DNA of 64,000 bases from Cydia pomonella (taxonomy: Eukaryota; Arthropoda; Insecta; Lepidoptera; Tortricidae), in NCBI RefSeq assembly GCF_033807575.1, contig NC_084717.1:13145692-13209691 (forward strand), given 5' to 3'. Both the position numbers and the translations under genes were made by a program. The notes below the pieces were generated by a model. That model searched no databases. It was not told the DNA's origin and was given only the letters and a program-made list of their open reading frames with translations. This document shows, piece by piece, positions 1 to 12,158 of the stretch. Position 1 is the stretch's first letter, and each line of letters begins with the position of its first letter.

Positions 1-308
1 GCGGATTATCCGGAACGGACGCCCCGTCTAATAAGAAATTGTATGAACAGCGCAAACTAGCGCGGGCGCGTGCGACGGATTTGGCCTGGGAGCAGGGCCC
101 GCGAGCGTGCGCACGCAGCGGGCATCCGCGTCAGCTAGCGATACCTATTTTTTTTTAACCGACTTCAAGATTTTAAGTTTTTTTTTTCTACACTGTGCTG
201 TGGTCAATATAAATTTATACCTGAAAAATTAAGTGACGAAATAAAATCGGACCATTGCATCCTGGTGTCGTATCATACCTTTTATAATGTTTTGAGATAA
301 GATTTAAC
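1..308. other. Edge sequence, no gene recognised
   Basis: A GC-rich 150-bp start is followed by T-runs and AT-rich DNA. I see no convincing open frame or splice structure. The 'accgacttcaag' string near 160 resembles the end of a common insect repeat, but I cannot assign it. The last 8 bases (301-308, GATTTAAC) are the left target duplication of the next element. Confidence 0.4.
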
Positions 309-1593
309 CAGTGATGTGAAAAATACTTTATAAAAAGTATTTAAATACAAAATACAAATACTTCCTTGATATACTATTTCAAATGCAAAATACAAAATAG
401 TTTTCAAATTTGTATTTAAAATACTAAATACAAAATAGGTATTTTCAAAATGCTTTTTAAAAATACAAATACTTTGCGATAAAAGATACTCTTAAATAGT
501 GAATACCTAGTCTGAATTAAAAATTTAGTATTGCTCGGAATTTACAACTTGGAAAGGCTTTCTTTATTCTTTAAAAATAGTGTGTATATCAGTCCTCTAG
601 AGTACAAATTTTGTGTCTCCTCATGTTTACCGGTTGAATGGACTTTTAAGTGATGGTTTTTAACGGTCAATTATTAAAAGCATTAATTTAGATTTGTATT
701 GTTTTACAGCTAGTATATACCTCTCGTTGGTTGGTGAAAACGTCTCGTTTGTGTTTCACCAGGGCAGAAAAGTTTGTTTACCTCTCGTGCCTTGAAACCC
801 TTGCAACGCTTAAGATTCAACATTTTTAATCTCTCGCTACGCTTGTCGTCATTTGCGGCGTTACTAAACAGATTCACCAGTTCTATGTTAAAATAATAAA
901 TAAATATTATAGGACATTATTACACAAATTGACTAAGTCCCACAGTAATAACTGTAATAAGCTCATTAAGGCTTGTGTTGTGGGTACTAGACAATGATAA
1001 ATATTTATAAATACTTAAGTACATATACATATACATAAGGTCGATAATTAAACGATAGATACAATAACAGCTTCGACAGGAAAACATAACTAAGTATGTA
1101 ATAATAGTATTAAGCAAACGCGGATCGGTCCGCGCGATCTTGCCAACTATTACATAAACCCTAGAGGTTTACAATAGTGGCTTATTGTGTTAAACCCTGT
1201 TTCAAAAAATTCATAGTGAACAAATACACAAAAAAAAACAGATAACACCCATGACTCAGGAATAAATATCTGTGTTCATCACACAAATAAATGCCCTTAC
1301 CAGGATTTGAACCCGGGACCATCGGCTTCATAGGCAGGGTCACTGCCCACTACGCCAGACCGGTCGCCATAAAAGAATGAGAGAGTTGCAAGGATTGTAA
1401 CGTCAGAAGAGATTGTAACTCCTACTTACTTCACCTAATAAAAAGTATTTTGTATTTTGAAAATAGGTCCCAAAAACTATTTGAAATAAAATACAAAATA
1501 GTTTTCTTTAAAACGTATTTAAATACAAAATAGGTATTTTGCATTTTGTATTTGCATTTTAAATACAAGTATTTCAAATAAGTCACATCTCTG
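309..1593. mobile_element. hAT-type non-autonomous element with nested SINE
   Basis: The ends are inverted repeats: CAGTGATGTGA on the left and the reverse complement of CAGAGATGTGA on the right. The sub-terminal 150-250 bp on each side are built of the same 'aaatacaaaata' type sequence in opposite orientation. The element is flanked by a perfect 8-bp target duplication, GATTTAAC (301-308 and 1594-1601), which is the hAT signature. No transposase frame is visible. The interior holds a fragment of a dispersed 'ttgaaaccc..gcaacg' repeat (about 715-880) and a reverse-strand tRNA-derived SINE (885-1370), so it is a carrier of later insertions. Confidence 0.8.
885..1370 (-). mobile_element. tRNA-derived SINE, copy 1
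   Basis: Read on the minus strand, the head at 1370-1290 is tRNA-like. It has a box A (TGGCGTAGTGGG) and a box B (GGTTCAAATCC), followed by the 'gtaagggcatttatttgtgtg' body seen in many lepidopteran SINEs, and it ends in an A/T-rich tail near 885. The middle (about 1085-1215) does not match the second copy and looks like an insertion. It is nested in the hAT element around it. It is a SINE rather than a working tRNA gene because the tRNA-like part runs straight into the conserved SINE body. Confidence 0.75.
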
Positions 1594-1601
1594 GATTTAA
1601 C

Positions 1602-4400
1602 TACTAGAATTACTAGAAATAAAGTTAATTATTAGATTTATTAGTGGGTAAAATGAAATGCTCGTTTAACGTACTTATGCTTATTTAATATCCTTAAACC
1701 AAAATCAAAGCATCCTCGATTTTAAACATTGTACCTAATCATTTGTAGAAACCATAAGTCATTCAGAGCGTCACTCATAGACTAACACGGGTTATTTGAG
1801 CTTTAACTTAAATAATAAAGAACTTCATAAACGAAAATGATTAATATCCTTAATATACAGAACACATCATTCTAAATAAAAAATAATTTAATTCAGCAAC
1901 AATAATCTTACTTGCTCTAATTAGCATCAATAAATAAGATGACTTCATTATGTGGATTTCTTTGGAGTTGTTGACATATGTAAATAAGACTAACATTTTG
2001 TTTCTAATACATTTCAAGATGTGTCCGACGAATTCTTATGGAATTTATAAATGGGATTATAACAAGCAAATAGTAATGTCAGCGTTTAAATATTTACAGG
2101 CGTTCAGCAAGTCTAGGATACAATTAAGAAAAAACCAATACCAGCTTAAATATAAGTTCAATCAGAATACATGATCACATATTGAAGCGAAGATGATCCC
2201 GCTTAAAATTAAAAATATACAAAACTATGAATTAAACATATTGCTTACGTAAATGTGTTAGAAAGCTATAACAGCGAAAAAACACTTTTAGGCGGACATT
2301 TCCCTGTTATTTTCGAAACAAGTAGCCAAATGTTTTTCGGAAAATAAGAAGTGCTTATATTTCATTTAAAATGCTTATATCTGGTGTTAGTTACATAAAA
2401 AACTGAAACATCACTACGTCAATAAAAACTTAATATCGGTAACCACGTCTTCGGTTCGGTAAGACCAAATATATCATCTCATTCGTGATGTACGTACATT
2501 AAAACTAGTACATTATGCTTTAAAACTACGCAAGTATAAATCCATTAACCTAAATTGAATGAAATCTATTTAGAATAAGATTTAAAAGTCATAATACTAT
2601 AAAATAAAGTTAAATTTCAAACTATAAAACACGCTTCCACACATAATTGCCCTAAATTGTGAGCTGTCCTTTAACATACAAAAATATCGTTAATAGTATA
2701 TTATTTTGATATATCATCTGCTCCTACTAGATTTAACTAATTTACTATTTGGAACAAAAAAATTACTTGACTGGTCGCAGAAATGTTATCTTGGTCATGA
2801 ATTGAATGTTGATTGACCCCATGTAAACTATCAGGCCAGCTTCAGACCACAAAAATATGTGCAGCTCAAAACGGATGCCTAGCTATCTTAAGATATTAAC
2901 ATTGCTTCCAATGTTTAGTTTATTGTATAATTAATATAATTATTGTTTTTTATACATAATTTTCGCAAAATAACCAAGAATATCAGACTTCTACGAGCAT
3001 CGTAGAATAAAGAATGTTTGGATATAGATAGATTGAATGTTAGTTTTAACGTAAAACTACAAGCGACGTGGACATTTAAAATTGATAAGATAATACACTT
3101 ATCCATAAATTAAGACTACATGAAAATGCCTAGCTACTATTTGCTCTTATTTATAATACAAAACTATTATCAGTAACACTGCAATACATGCAGTACTCTG
3201 TCATATGCGTATATTAAGATGCGAGTATACGAGACATAATTTATCCTCAATCAAGGCAAGTGAATATAATATTCCTATAGGTACGTTGAAACGCTATCAC
3301 ACAAATCCAAGGAGATCATAGATAGTGTTTAGATTTAAAAATTTGCCATGATGCATCCTTTAAGTGATTACATTATGAATATGCCGTATCATTCGTTTAG
3401 AAGTCAACAAAATCTGACTTTTGGAATGGAGTTCATAAAAGCAAGTAAGAAGCATATAATGCTAAACCACTACTTCGATATTAATCATCTGACACGACAA
3501 AACTTGCCTTCACAAAACCCAGTCTTATAACTTGAATAAAATTCCAACTCAATAAAATGATGTTTTCCTGAAGCGTATACTGGCGTTACTCTGAACTTTT
3601 TATTATACAGCCGACAAAACCTCATCTAGATCACGTATCTTCCATAATTATTTATTACATTTTGCACCATTTCGTTTTACACATGCACATTTTGTGCATA
3701 ACATTGAGACTTACGACTTAGGAGCTGGATTTACATCAGGCATTATTTCGCAAATGTGGAATGCGAGAAGTAACATGTACATATTACATAATAATGATAA
3801 ATTATCATTATTAACATTGATATTTTTTATCTCATTTGTGAAGTACTGACTGATTGTGATCATCCTATATGTTGTGTAATGTTAAAATATTTCAAAACAG
3901 ACTCCCTAACTATCAATATTAGGCAAACTAGAAATTTCATAGCAACAAAATAGATCTTTTGTGACAATACTTGATCTCCACGAGGGTTATTTCTTATTAT
4001 ACTTATCATCTTTGAAGATTTATTTACTACATCTCCTGGTAGGAAAATTATAATTCATTACATAAGACTTATAAGAAATGTCATAGAATGAATATTCCAA
4101 TTGTGAACATATTGCTTTGATACTCATAAAATAAATCGTTTAAATGTTAGCAAACCTAGCAAATAATTTTGTGATTGATTGACGATGGATGACAAGCCTG
4201 TGAGACAATGACTGTATAAATTCATTAAAATTGGCAAATGCACCTGAATATAGCTTAATCCCAAAATATCGCATTTTTAACTTACACCAAACTATACATT
4301 TCAAGGATACTTTCAGCACACCTATAAAACTGTGGCATTTTGACATCGAGCTAATCTTTACAAGGACAGTTGACAAAAAAAAAAACGTGCCCCTCACCTT
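1602..4400. other. AT-rich intergenic DNA, no gene seen
   Basis: About 2.8 kb with only short open frames (below 90 codons), no recognisable protein similarity and no obvious terminal inverted repeats. It lies downstream of the CoREST 3' end. Confidence 0.5.
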
Positions 4401-4429
4401 TTTATTCCATGAAAATTACACGTTTTATT
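4401..4429 (-). promoter_or_regulatory. Candidate poly(A) signals of CoREST
   Basis: Two AATAAA hexamers on the minus strand, at 4429-4424 and 4406-4401, lie about 0.8 kb past the CoREST stop codon and just beyond the 78-bp repeat array. If used, the 3' UTR would contain seven repeat units. This is inferred from position only. Confidence 0.4.
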
Positions 4430-4690
4430 GTTACACAGAATTACAGATTCTTCTATCATAATGGAAGAAAAGTGTCCATGATTTCATTCCTACTCTGTTT
4501 ACCGTTTACCTCGTACGACGGCAACGAAATACTAAGGTACGAATAACTTATTCGTTTTTGGGACAACCCTAACTCCATTAGGACCATAAGCGCCTGTGAC
4601 CTGCACGGTGAACGAATGCCGCTCGGCCCTCCATTAGTATGTCACATGGCCCTACAGGCGGCGGGGAGGCGCAACGCCGCTCGGCACGCC

Positions 4691-5314
4691 GACAGCGTGG
4701 CGGCATCAGTTGGCGGACTTGTGCTTGGGCGGCATGGTGGGCGGCCCGCCCTGCTCCACTGGCGCGCCGACAGCGTGGCGGCATCACTTGGCGGGCTTGT
4801 GCTTGGGCGGCGTGGTGGGCGGCCCGCCCTGCTCCGCCGGCGCGCCGACAGCGTGGCGGCATCACTTGGCGGGCTTGTGCTTGGGCGGCGTGGTGGGCGG
4901 CCCGCCCTGCTCCGCCGGCGCGCCGACAGCGTGGCAGCATCACTTGGCGGGCTTGTGCTTGGGCGGCGTGGTGGGCGGCCCGCCCTGCTCCGCCGGCGCG
5001 CCGACAGCGTGGCGGCTTCACTTGGCAGGCTTGTGCTTGGGCGGCGTGGTGGGCGGCCCGCCCTGCACCGCCGGCGCGCCGACAGCGTGGCGGCTTCACT
5101 TGGCGGGCTTGTGCTTGGGCGGCGTGGTGGGCGGCCCGCCCTGTTCCGCCGGCGCGCCTACAGTGTGGCGGCATCACTTGGCGGGCTTGAGCTTGGGCGG
5201 CGTGGTGGGCGGCCCGCCCTGTTCCGCCGGCACGCCTACAGTTTGGCGGCATCACTTGGCGGGCTTGTGCTTGGGCGGCGTGGTGGGCGGCCCGCCCTGT
5301 TCCGCCGGCGCGCC
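4691..5314 (-). repeat. 8 x 78-bp tandem array of CoREST terminal coding sequence
   Basis: Eight 78-bp units (phase marker 'gacagcgtgg' or its variants at 4691, 4769, 4847, 4925, 5003, 5081, 5159, 5237). The unit at 5314-5237 is the real end of the last CoREST exon. It encodes GAPAEQGG, PPTTPPKH and KPAK and then TGA. Seven further units follow downstream, each still carrying the same stretch and the same stop. Since 78 is a multiple of 3, the other two minus frames stay open through the array and give a spurious long frame. Units differ from each other by a few substitutions, so the array is not brand new. Confidence 0.9.
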
Positions 5315-8300
5315 GATGGCCACGCCCTCGCTGTCTACTTCCGTCTATCACAAAATATATACATATCATAACATTTCTCCTGAACGACACATGAGAAGCA
5401 GTGAATGCGTGGACAAACACATTGAATAGGTATGCTGTTGACTTACTTTTTCATCCTTAGATGTGATTTGTGGGGAAGCTGTCCCATTGTTAGAGTTATC
5501 AACAGCACTCTCAGCGTTTTCCGTGCTTGTAGTTCCTGAAAAGTCATCATTCAAATTAATTCCTACCGAGCAAGCAAGCAGCAAGAGCGGCTAAGTGGAT
5601 GTGGTATTCAAAAATATCCAGACACATGTAGTCTCATAATAATAAAGTGATTGGTTTAGGTTATTTTGAAGTCGCTGCCTTAGCCACTTCTACTACTGAC
5701 TGTACATAATAATACATCCTCTCATGTTTCATAAAAGAAACTTAACCATAATAGACCACCAAATATTTGTAACCAGTTACTAATCCATACGACTAACTAC
5801 ACGATACGAAAAACAATAAAAATTTCACATGTCCGATTGTTTATCTGTCAGAAAAGTATATCTGGTGAGCAAAAATAGCGACAAAACAAACTTCTGGTAA
5901 GTGATTATATGATGGTTGGACTTAATTTGTACTTTTTAAGCAAGTTATCAATTTGGCTTTAACTGTGGTTAATTTGGCGCCCAGGTCTGTATAAACATGA
6001 GCCTTATTGCAAAAGCATAAAGTGCCATTTGTGCCAGGTGTGTGGCTGGCGTTGCTGCGATCTGCCTCGTACTCACGCAGTACGGCGTCCAGGTTGAATC
6101 GCCGGCATTACGAGATAAAAAAAAAGTAAGCATTATTGCCACAGCATAAAGTCCAGTTTGTACTGGTGTACCTGCAGGTATATGGTTGGCGTTGCCGCGG
6201 TCAGCCTCATGCTCTCGCAGCACGGCGTCCAGGTTGTATCGTCGACGGTACGAGATGAAGAACGTGCGCACGTGCGCTTCGGTCTTCGTGCCCAATGTCT
6301 CTGCGATGGCCTGAAAGTCTTTGCCTGAACACAAAGAAATAGAGTTTAATTGCGGTATTCTTCTTCGTTACTGCACTTTAAATCAGTTCTTACAAACATG
6401 CCATTGACGCCCAGTTAGATGAAATTGATGAAAAAGGCAACATATTCCAGTATATCAGCTTACCATATTTCCGAACTGCTGTCACAGCCATTAATAGCTC
6501 ATCATTAGTCCATCGTGAGTTTATTTTTGCCGGAGGCTCACCAGGCCTCAGTTCCTCAACTCCACTGTCTCCCACTTTTCGTTTCATTGCACTCAGTTGC
6601 TGCTTATTCTGTTGCACCTGTGAGAGAAATTCACAAGCTTTAGTTTCCACAGGATACACAAAAAATTAAATAAGCACTAGCAAACTAAGAACGACTGGTA
6701 GTGCATATCTGGATTATCCAAGAAACTAGTAGTAGGTTTGTGGGAATGTATTAATAAATAAATTGCGACATAAATAATAAAGGACATGGGAGGTAAAATG
6801 AGTTTCTGTGGTGCAGAATGCATTTCTAAGCAAATGCAATACCGCCTAGTGCGTATTACAGATTAACACTACTCTTGTTCGTCTGGGAGCAATGGTTGTT
6901 AGAATCACATTCTCACATTACATCACACAAACGCTTCACATGTTAAAATTAATACAAAACGTGGGGATTGTTAGCAAGTGTCAACGTAGAGTGAGAATGC
7001 GTCTCCCGCTACGGTACTACATAGCGACACTGTCGACGGGTGGCGTCTTACTTGTCTCTTGAGAGATATAATTTCTCTGTCCATGGCTTTGAGCATTGCC
7101 TCGCCCTGATTGACGAGCCCGGGCTGCGAAGGCTCGCCGGGCTGCGGGCCGGTCGCCATGGCCACCAAATCATCATGATTGATGTAAATGCCTCTCGGCA
7201 GCCGGTGCTTGTATCGCTGCTGTTTGGAGCCGGGCCCGCGCCGCCCCGACGGGCCACAGAGCGGTCTCATCGTCCCCGTGCGTCTGTCACATCACCGCCA
7301 ACATTCAAACAACAATCCTAATCGATTCAAGTCTAACTTTAAAGACATGCAAGATTCAAACGGATGGATACAATGAGTGTTACCTAAGCTTGGAGGATAC
7401 TACCTGGCGTGCACGAGGCAGGCCTGACACAGCTTTTGCGAGTTGTGCGCCGTGGTCTGGGAGCATTGAATGCCGCACACCGAGCACCACTTGCCCGCGC
7501 CCTCGCCGCCATTCTCGCCCTAAACCCCAACAACATTTTACTAGCAATCAACTCCTTACGCGCTCCTACGTATAGGACAGACTTTCAAGGAATCCCTTAC
7601 ACACTTCTTTTAAAAACCCGTTAAAATGCCATTCTGCACACACAGTTTACTTATAAGTTTATCTGGGGCTGTTAAAGGAAGCATGCGGGAATTAGGTTTT
7701 AGGGAAAAGGGTTTGGAAGCGCGAAATTATTTCCATTTATAATTATAAGTAGTGCAATAAATGTCTGTATTTAACATAGATTTATGATAATTATGACAAA
7801 GTTGTTAACATGAACATCTCCGAAACAACATTCATTCCATTAATTATAGAGCAAAGCACCCTTCTGTTTAGTGAAGAGGATAAAAAGCTTAGGAAATCAA
7901 TATTATTTCAGTGCTGCGACAATCCATGGAATTAAACACCACATAGGCACATACACATAATAAGTAAAACATCCTCAACTGAGAAGTTAAAGTAGACATT
8001 TTTTACAAAAACAGGAGACTACTCATTAGGATGAATCATTAAAACCTTATTTCTTTGAAATAAATAAAAGTTTCACATGAGACTAGCAATAGTATGTAGA
8101 TAAAAATGCAGAGCAGTCAAAAACAAAAATAAAGCAATAGCTAACAATCAAATAATAATACATGATGGTAACAAATAGTAAAAACAAAAAGTTAGAAATG
8201 AATTTCAAAACTAGAGGATGTGTGTCTATATGAAAAATTAATTAGCTGCTATTACTAAAATGAATTTATGATATGCAATCTACGAAAATAAAAATGATGC

Positions 8301-10513
8301 GTGAAGCGTGGTCACAAGCCAAACATCAGAAAGTAGACATGAATGATAAGTGCATTACTATAGGTACTGCATGACGAAAACAGACACCATTGAATGGGAA
8401 CCTTGGAACAGATCAACATCTGGGAGAGGGAATTTGACAGACATCGAAATATGAATGATAAAACACCAATTAAATAGACAGACATGGTGAGAGAATGGAA
8501 GAAGACACTGAACATCGAGTTTCCGTGAGAAATGAAGTGGGAGGACCCACCTGGGCGCCTTGCGAGCTGCTGCGCTCGCTGCGCGTCGCCGGGCCGGGCG
8601 ACCTGCTCCCGCGGACAATACCTCGATGGATAGTCCACTTCTGTCATAGCCAACACATGCCCATAACTCATAAAGAACTATAGCAGATTTCAAGTATAAT
8701 ACCTAAGTCCTTGTTCAGTCAACGGGCACCATTAAACGCTGAGTTACTGAGTCGGAAATAAAGTCAGTTTGTCTAGAGGGCTTGGAAAGTATATTATTAT
8801 CAAAAAGAGGGACTACCAATCAAAATGTACACTACTCTGCATTTCTATTCACTACTAGTGCCACTATAGGGAACTGATTTTATTGGACAATCCAGATAGA
8901 CCATCAGCAATTATCAAATGGGGAAAGATCTGAATATCCAGTCACTTTGTTAACAAATTACATACACAAAATAAAAGTGGGGCTGTACAGCAAAATATAT
9001 TTGGTAATGAGACATTCTACATGTAAGCTATTCTTGTAAATGTTGGCAATGCCTACCTTTTCATCATTATCAGACTCCTTGTCCGAGCCTCCGGGCTCAG
9101 ACCCGGCACCTGAGTCCCGCTTGCCTGTGCCTGATCCTGTAGCTGTGCGTCCTTCACCAACCACATCCATCAGTGAAGTCCGTGCTCTTGTTTTTTTCCA
9201 TGAATAGTAATATTTAACTAAAGACGCTATTGATTTGTCAGGTAACTGTAGGAAAAACAAAATATTGTTAAAATAGTCAAAATTAAAAATTTATTCTGCA
9301 AGTAGGTGAAAATTTATAGTAACATCATATAGTGGCATGAAAAATACATCAAAATATTTATAAATACAACAGCCAATACCTGGGTAAACTAATGTTTACC
9401 CAGGTATTGGTTGTTGTATTTATTATCATAATCTTAAAAGTTAGCCTTAGTTATGGAAAAACATCTGTACTTTTTTACTACAAAAAAAAAAATCTTATGA
9501 AATAAAAGCTCAATATACCTCATGCTAAGCATCATTCAAAATGCTTGCCAAGGCAATTCTAATCTAGTTTTTACTTCAATGAGTTTGAATTTTTATAAGA
9601 AAACAGATATTACATTAACTACTATTGACACAGCTAGCATTTGTAGGCAGTAGTACTTACCATCTGCCTAATTCTGTGAAAACTTTTGCCATGAAACTGG
9701 AATGCTTGCTCAAATAGCACTTTATCCTCCACTGTCCACTCATCCGGAAAGGGTGTGAAGTTTGCCAAATCCATTGAGGCCCGATTTAAGTCATGTTTAT
9801 GCCAGAATAACATACCAAGAGCTTGTTCACCATTATATCCATATTTTTCTTTGGCTATAGTTATGTATTCATCCACTATAACAAAATTATTTTAAAACTG
9901 ATTAACAATTCAAAATGTATTATATAAATAGCTTAATTTAGATATGAAACTTACATTTGGAGTCAGATATGTCACAAGTAGGTGACCACACAAGCAATGC
10001 TCTGTCAGAAATTAGTTCAGGTCTTCGCTGTTCCAAGGGTTCGAGCTCGGGGCACACTGCCTGGTAATCCCGTCCTACTCTTATCTTCTCAGCTGCAAAT
10101 GGCACTACTGCTTGTTTCATATTACATGACGAGGATGAGATGAGCAGTATGTAGATGGAGGCAGATGTAGATGATGAGAAGCATAAAAAAGAAAGCATGA
10201 ATTTAGGTGACATTTACAAAATCATGATAATGCTGGTGAATATACAACAACGTAAAAGCCCCGCAACAAATGGTCATCCCGCGGATGGACGACTCATACT
10301 CAGTGACGTCTGCGATGAACAAAAACCACATGCAATCTGTGATAAGTTCATCAGAAACTCAACCTTAAGATCAGAAAGCAACCAGCAATTATTAAAGAGT
10401 ACTTTACCATTTTCATCCTCAGAACTGGAATCTGGACTTCCATGGCCGTTGGGGCTAGGCCCTCTCGACCGCTTCCCGTTTCGAACATCAGTACTTCGTT
10501 CCGCGAGAACCAT
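5252..10513 (-). CDS. CoREST: REST corepressor (CoREST), 11 exons
   Basis: CoREST is the scaffold of the nuclear LSD1/HDAC corepressor complex; SANT2 and the linker helix contact LSD1 and nucleosomal DNA. Exons read on the minus strand: 10513-10408, 10092-9955, 9875-9661, 9245-9057, 8640-8551, 7519-7404, 7283-7052, 6617-6464, 6324-6172, 5535-5447, 5344-5252. All junctions are GT-AG and all phases join, giving 524 residues. Exon 1 starts MVLAERSTD and is acidic and serine-rich. ELM2 is about residues 38-100 (IRVGRDYQAVCPE). SANT1 is about 130-175 (EWTVEDKVLFEQAF, FHGKSFHRI). A small Cys4 finger is at 257-285 (WCSVC, CQAC). The linker carries LPRGIYINHDDLVAMA and a predicted helix ending ISLKRQ. 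SANT2 is about 396-445 (SRWTNDELLMAV, DFQAIAETLG, VRTFFISYRRRYNLD). The family match is clear. Introns are short. Exons 9 and 11 have tandem copies beside them. The start is the ATG at 10513; an in-frame upstream GTG is unlikely to be used. Confidence 0.9.
5985..6125 (-). repeat. Degraded tandem copy of CoREST exon 9
   Basis: The sequence just downstream of exon 9 repeats the last two thirds of that exon and the start of its intron, at about 134-bp spacing. The shared intron words (minus strand) are 'ctttatgct' and 'gcaataa', and the copy still reads like NLDAVLREYEADR with substitutions and a TGA. Its donor is lost ('acacctggca' where the exon has 'atacctgcag' and then GT). It is therefore a dead partial exon inside intron 9. 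Confidence 0.8.
7520..8550 (-). other. CoREST intron 5
   Basis: About 1 kb between exons 5 and 6. It is AT-rich, with no repeat family or extra exon that I recognise. Confidence 0.6.
9361..9422. repeat. 62-nt near-perfect hairpin in CoREST intron 3
   Basis: Two 29-nt arms (TAAATACAAC..GGGTAAAC and its reverse complement) enclose a 4-nt loop (TAAT). The single difference would be a G-U pair in a plus-strand RNA and an A-C mismatch in the CoREST (minus) transcript. It could be a tiny foldback MITE or a hairpin RNA precursor; the sequence alone does not decide. Confidence 0.7.
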
Positions 10514-11397
10514 GATTAACTGAATAAGCACTTACGACAAATAATATAAACTCAACACAAATCACAAATTCATTTACTTAAATTAAAATATAACATATAA
10601 AACGAATATTATTGGAAATGCGGAGCTTCGCACTTCAATTCAAACCACCGCATCAATAATTTGACAAACCAGCAACGATACGCAACGGTTCATTTAATGG
10701 CGTCTGTACTTGACTTGCGGCATTCACTTCGTGTTTGTCTTGAAAATATTTATTAAAATTAACCATAAATAAAATATTTATCCTAAAATTTATAATATCC
10801 TTGAGGAAAATAACAAATTAATATCTTTATAGCACGCAAAATTATTGATACAATTTGCAAATCAAAGCCTGAATGAAATTTAAATGCTAGCAACACCATT
10901 AGTACAGACTTGATGAAATGAAACATTACATACAATATTAATTAAGAACGATTTATTCAATGACCTTTTAATTATAGAGCCTTAAATATTAAAACGGAAG
11001 CTAAAAACATTATCACAACAAAAATTACCCGCAGAAACTGAAACAAAAAATGAGTACATACGCTTGAATGAAACTTATACTCCTACTTTTATGGTACGCT
11101 TTCGGGCAAAGAGATGGCTCTCTAGTCTAGTTAATGTTCATGTCTCAATCGAAGAAACCGGCTCATAATTACTGAAAAATAGGTACGCTGATTATGTAAA
11201 AGCATACTACTTTACAAGTTTGTATAATATACTAAATATATGTATACATTAAAATTTACTTAAGATTGTATTACATTTTCACACCATAATCGAGCATACA
11301 TTTTGGCAAAAATAGGTACGGCGTACGGCTCACCAACTTTAATAGATTTAACTTTTTTTATATACTTATAGTGATCGGCGTCAAAGCGTCTGGCTCT
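10514..11397. other. CoREST 5' flank, probable promoter region
   Basis: AT-rich DNA upstream of the CoREST start codon. I see no clear TATA box or initiator and no other gene. The promoter is placed here only because the ATG is at 10513. Confidence 0.35.
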
Positions 11398-11615
11398 GGC
11401 TAGATCAGAGGCGTAGCGAGGGGGGGGCTAGGGGGGCCATAGCCCCGGGCGGCACATGAGAGGGGGCGGCAAAATACGGTATAAAAAAAAACATAAAATT
11501 AAGAAATCCATATTTTCAAATCGTGCCACGAAACGAACCAATGCACCGCGGGAGCGCACGGCGGTCAATCGCTGCCGGAGTGCTTACACCGCCGAGCATA
11601 CACGATTGTTCGCTG

Positions 11616-11746
11616 GGCTACAACCGCGAAAATCGAAGTTCGTCAATTGCGGGCATTTTTCTCTGTACTCTAATTACGTCTTACGAGTAGTGAGAGTAAA
11701 AGAGAATGATACCCGCAATTTGCGAATTTCGGTTTTTGCGGTAGTA
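11616..11746. repeat. Foldback MITE family 'CGCGAAAATCG', copy A
   Basis: Imperfect palindrome: the left arm reads 'accgcgaaaatcgaagttcg', then 'tctctgt..ctctaattacg', and the right arm returns 'gagagtaaaagag', 'cccgcaatttgcgaattt', 'tttttgcggt'. Related copies are at 21552-21679, 48354-48443 and 61275-61404. Confidence 0.75.
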
Positions 11747-11807
11747 TTTGATTTGGTTTGATTTTTTTGGTATTTAATTTCATAGTTAGTATTTTCCTCG
11801 CATTGGT

Positions 11808-11985
11808 GTGGTGAAAAATGTTGTGTTTACTCGGAGGCAAAGTCTGTTTAACCTTGAAACCCTCGCAACGGTCACCATAGTCATTACACTGCTCGAACTT
11901 CAATTTTTGAATCTTTCGCTTGCTTGGGTATCAATATTAGTACGAGTGGTTAAACAACAACGTTGCCCCCTTGTAAAGCAAATAA
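11808..11985 (+). repeat. Dispersed repeat 'ttgaaaccctcgcaacg', copy 2
   Basis: Shares the series 'ttgaaaccc..gcaacg', 'tttgaatctttcgcttgct', 'aatattagtacgag', 'ttgcccccttgtaaa' with 48090-48240, and the first two blocks with 715-880. It often lies beside the CGCGAAAATCG foldback, so both may belong to one larger element. Confidence 0.6.
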
Positions 11986-12158
11986 CTATCACCTACATTC
12001 GCTGTAATGTTTTTTTTTTACCAAGATGTAAAAATAAATAACGTGTCGTGTGCAAATACACACACATTTTTGTCGAATTTGATCAAAACTCCATATGACG
12101 TCAGAAATACGTGGTTAAAGTCTGTCGGGTTACTCGTTCCCACAGTGTATTAAAAAAA

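Noticed and set aside
1290..1370. tRNA gene on the minus strand
   Set aside because: Box A and box B are present but the sequence continues into a conserved SINE body and has a second decayed copy at 21752-22030.
4578..5429. Open frames of 280 (minus) and 251, 239 and 183 (plus) codons over the 78-bp array
   Set aside because: Alternative frames of the CoREST terminal-exon array, open only because 78 is a multiple of 3. The CoREST frame itself stops at 5252.
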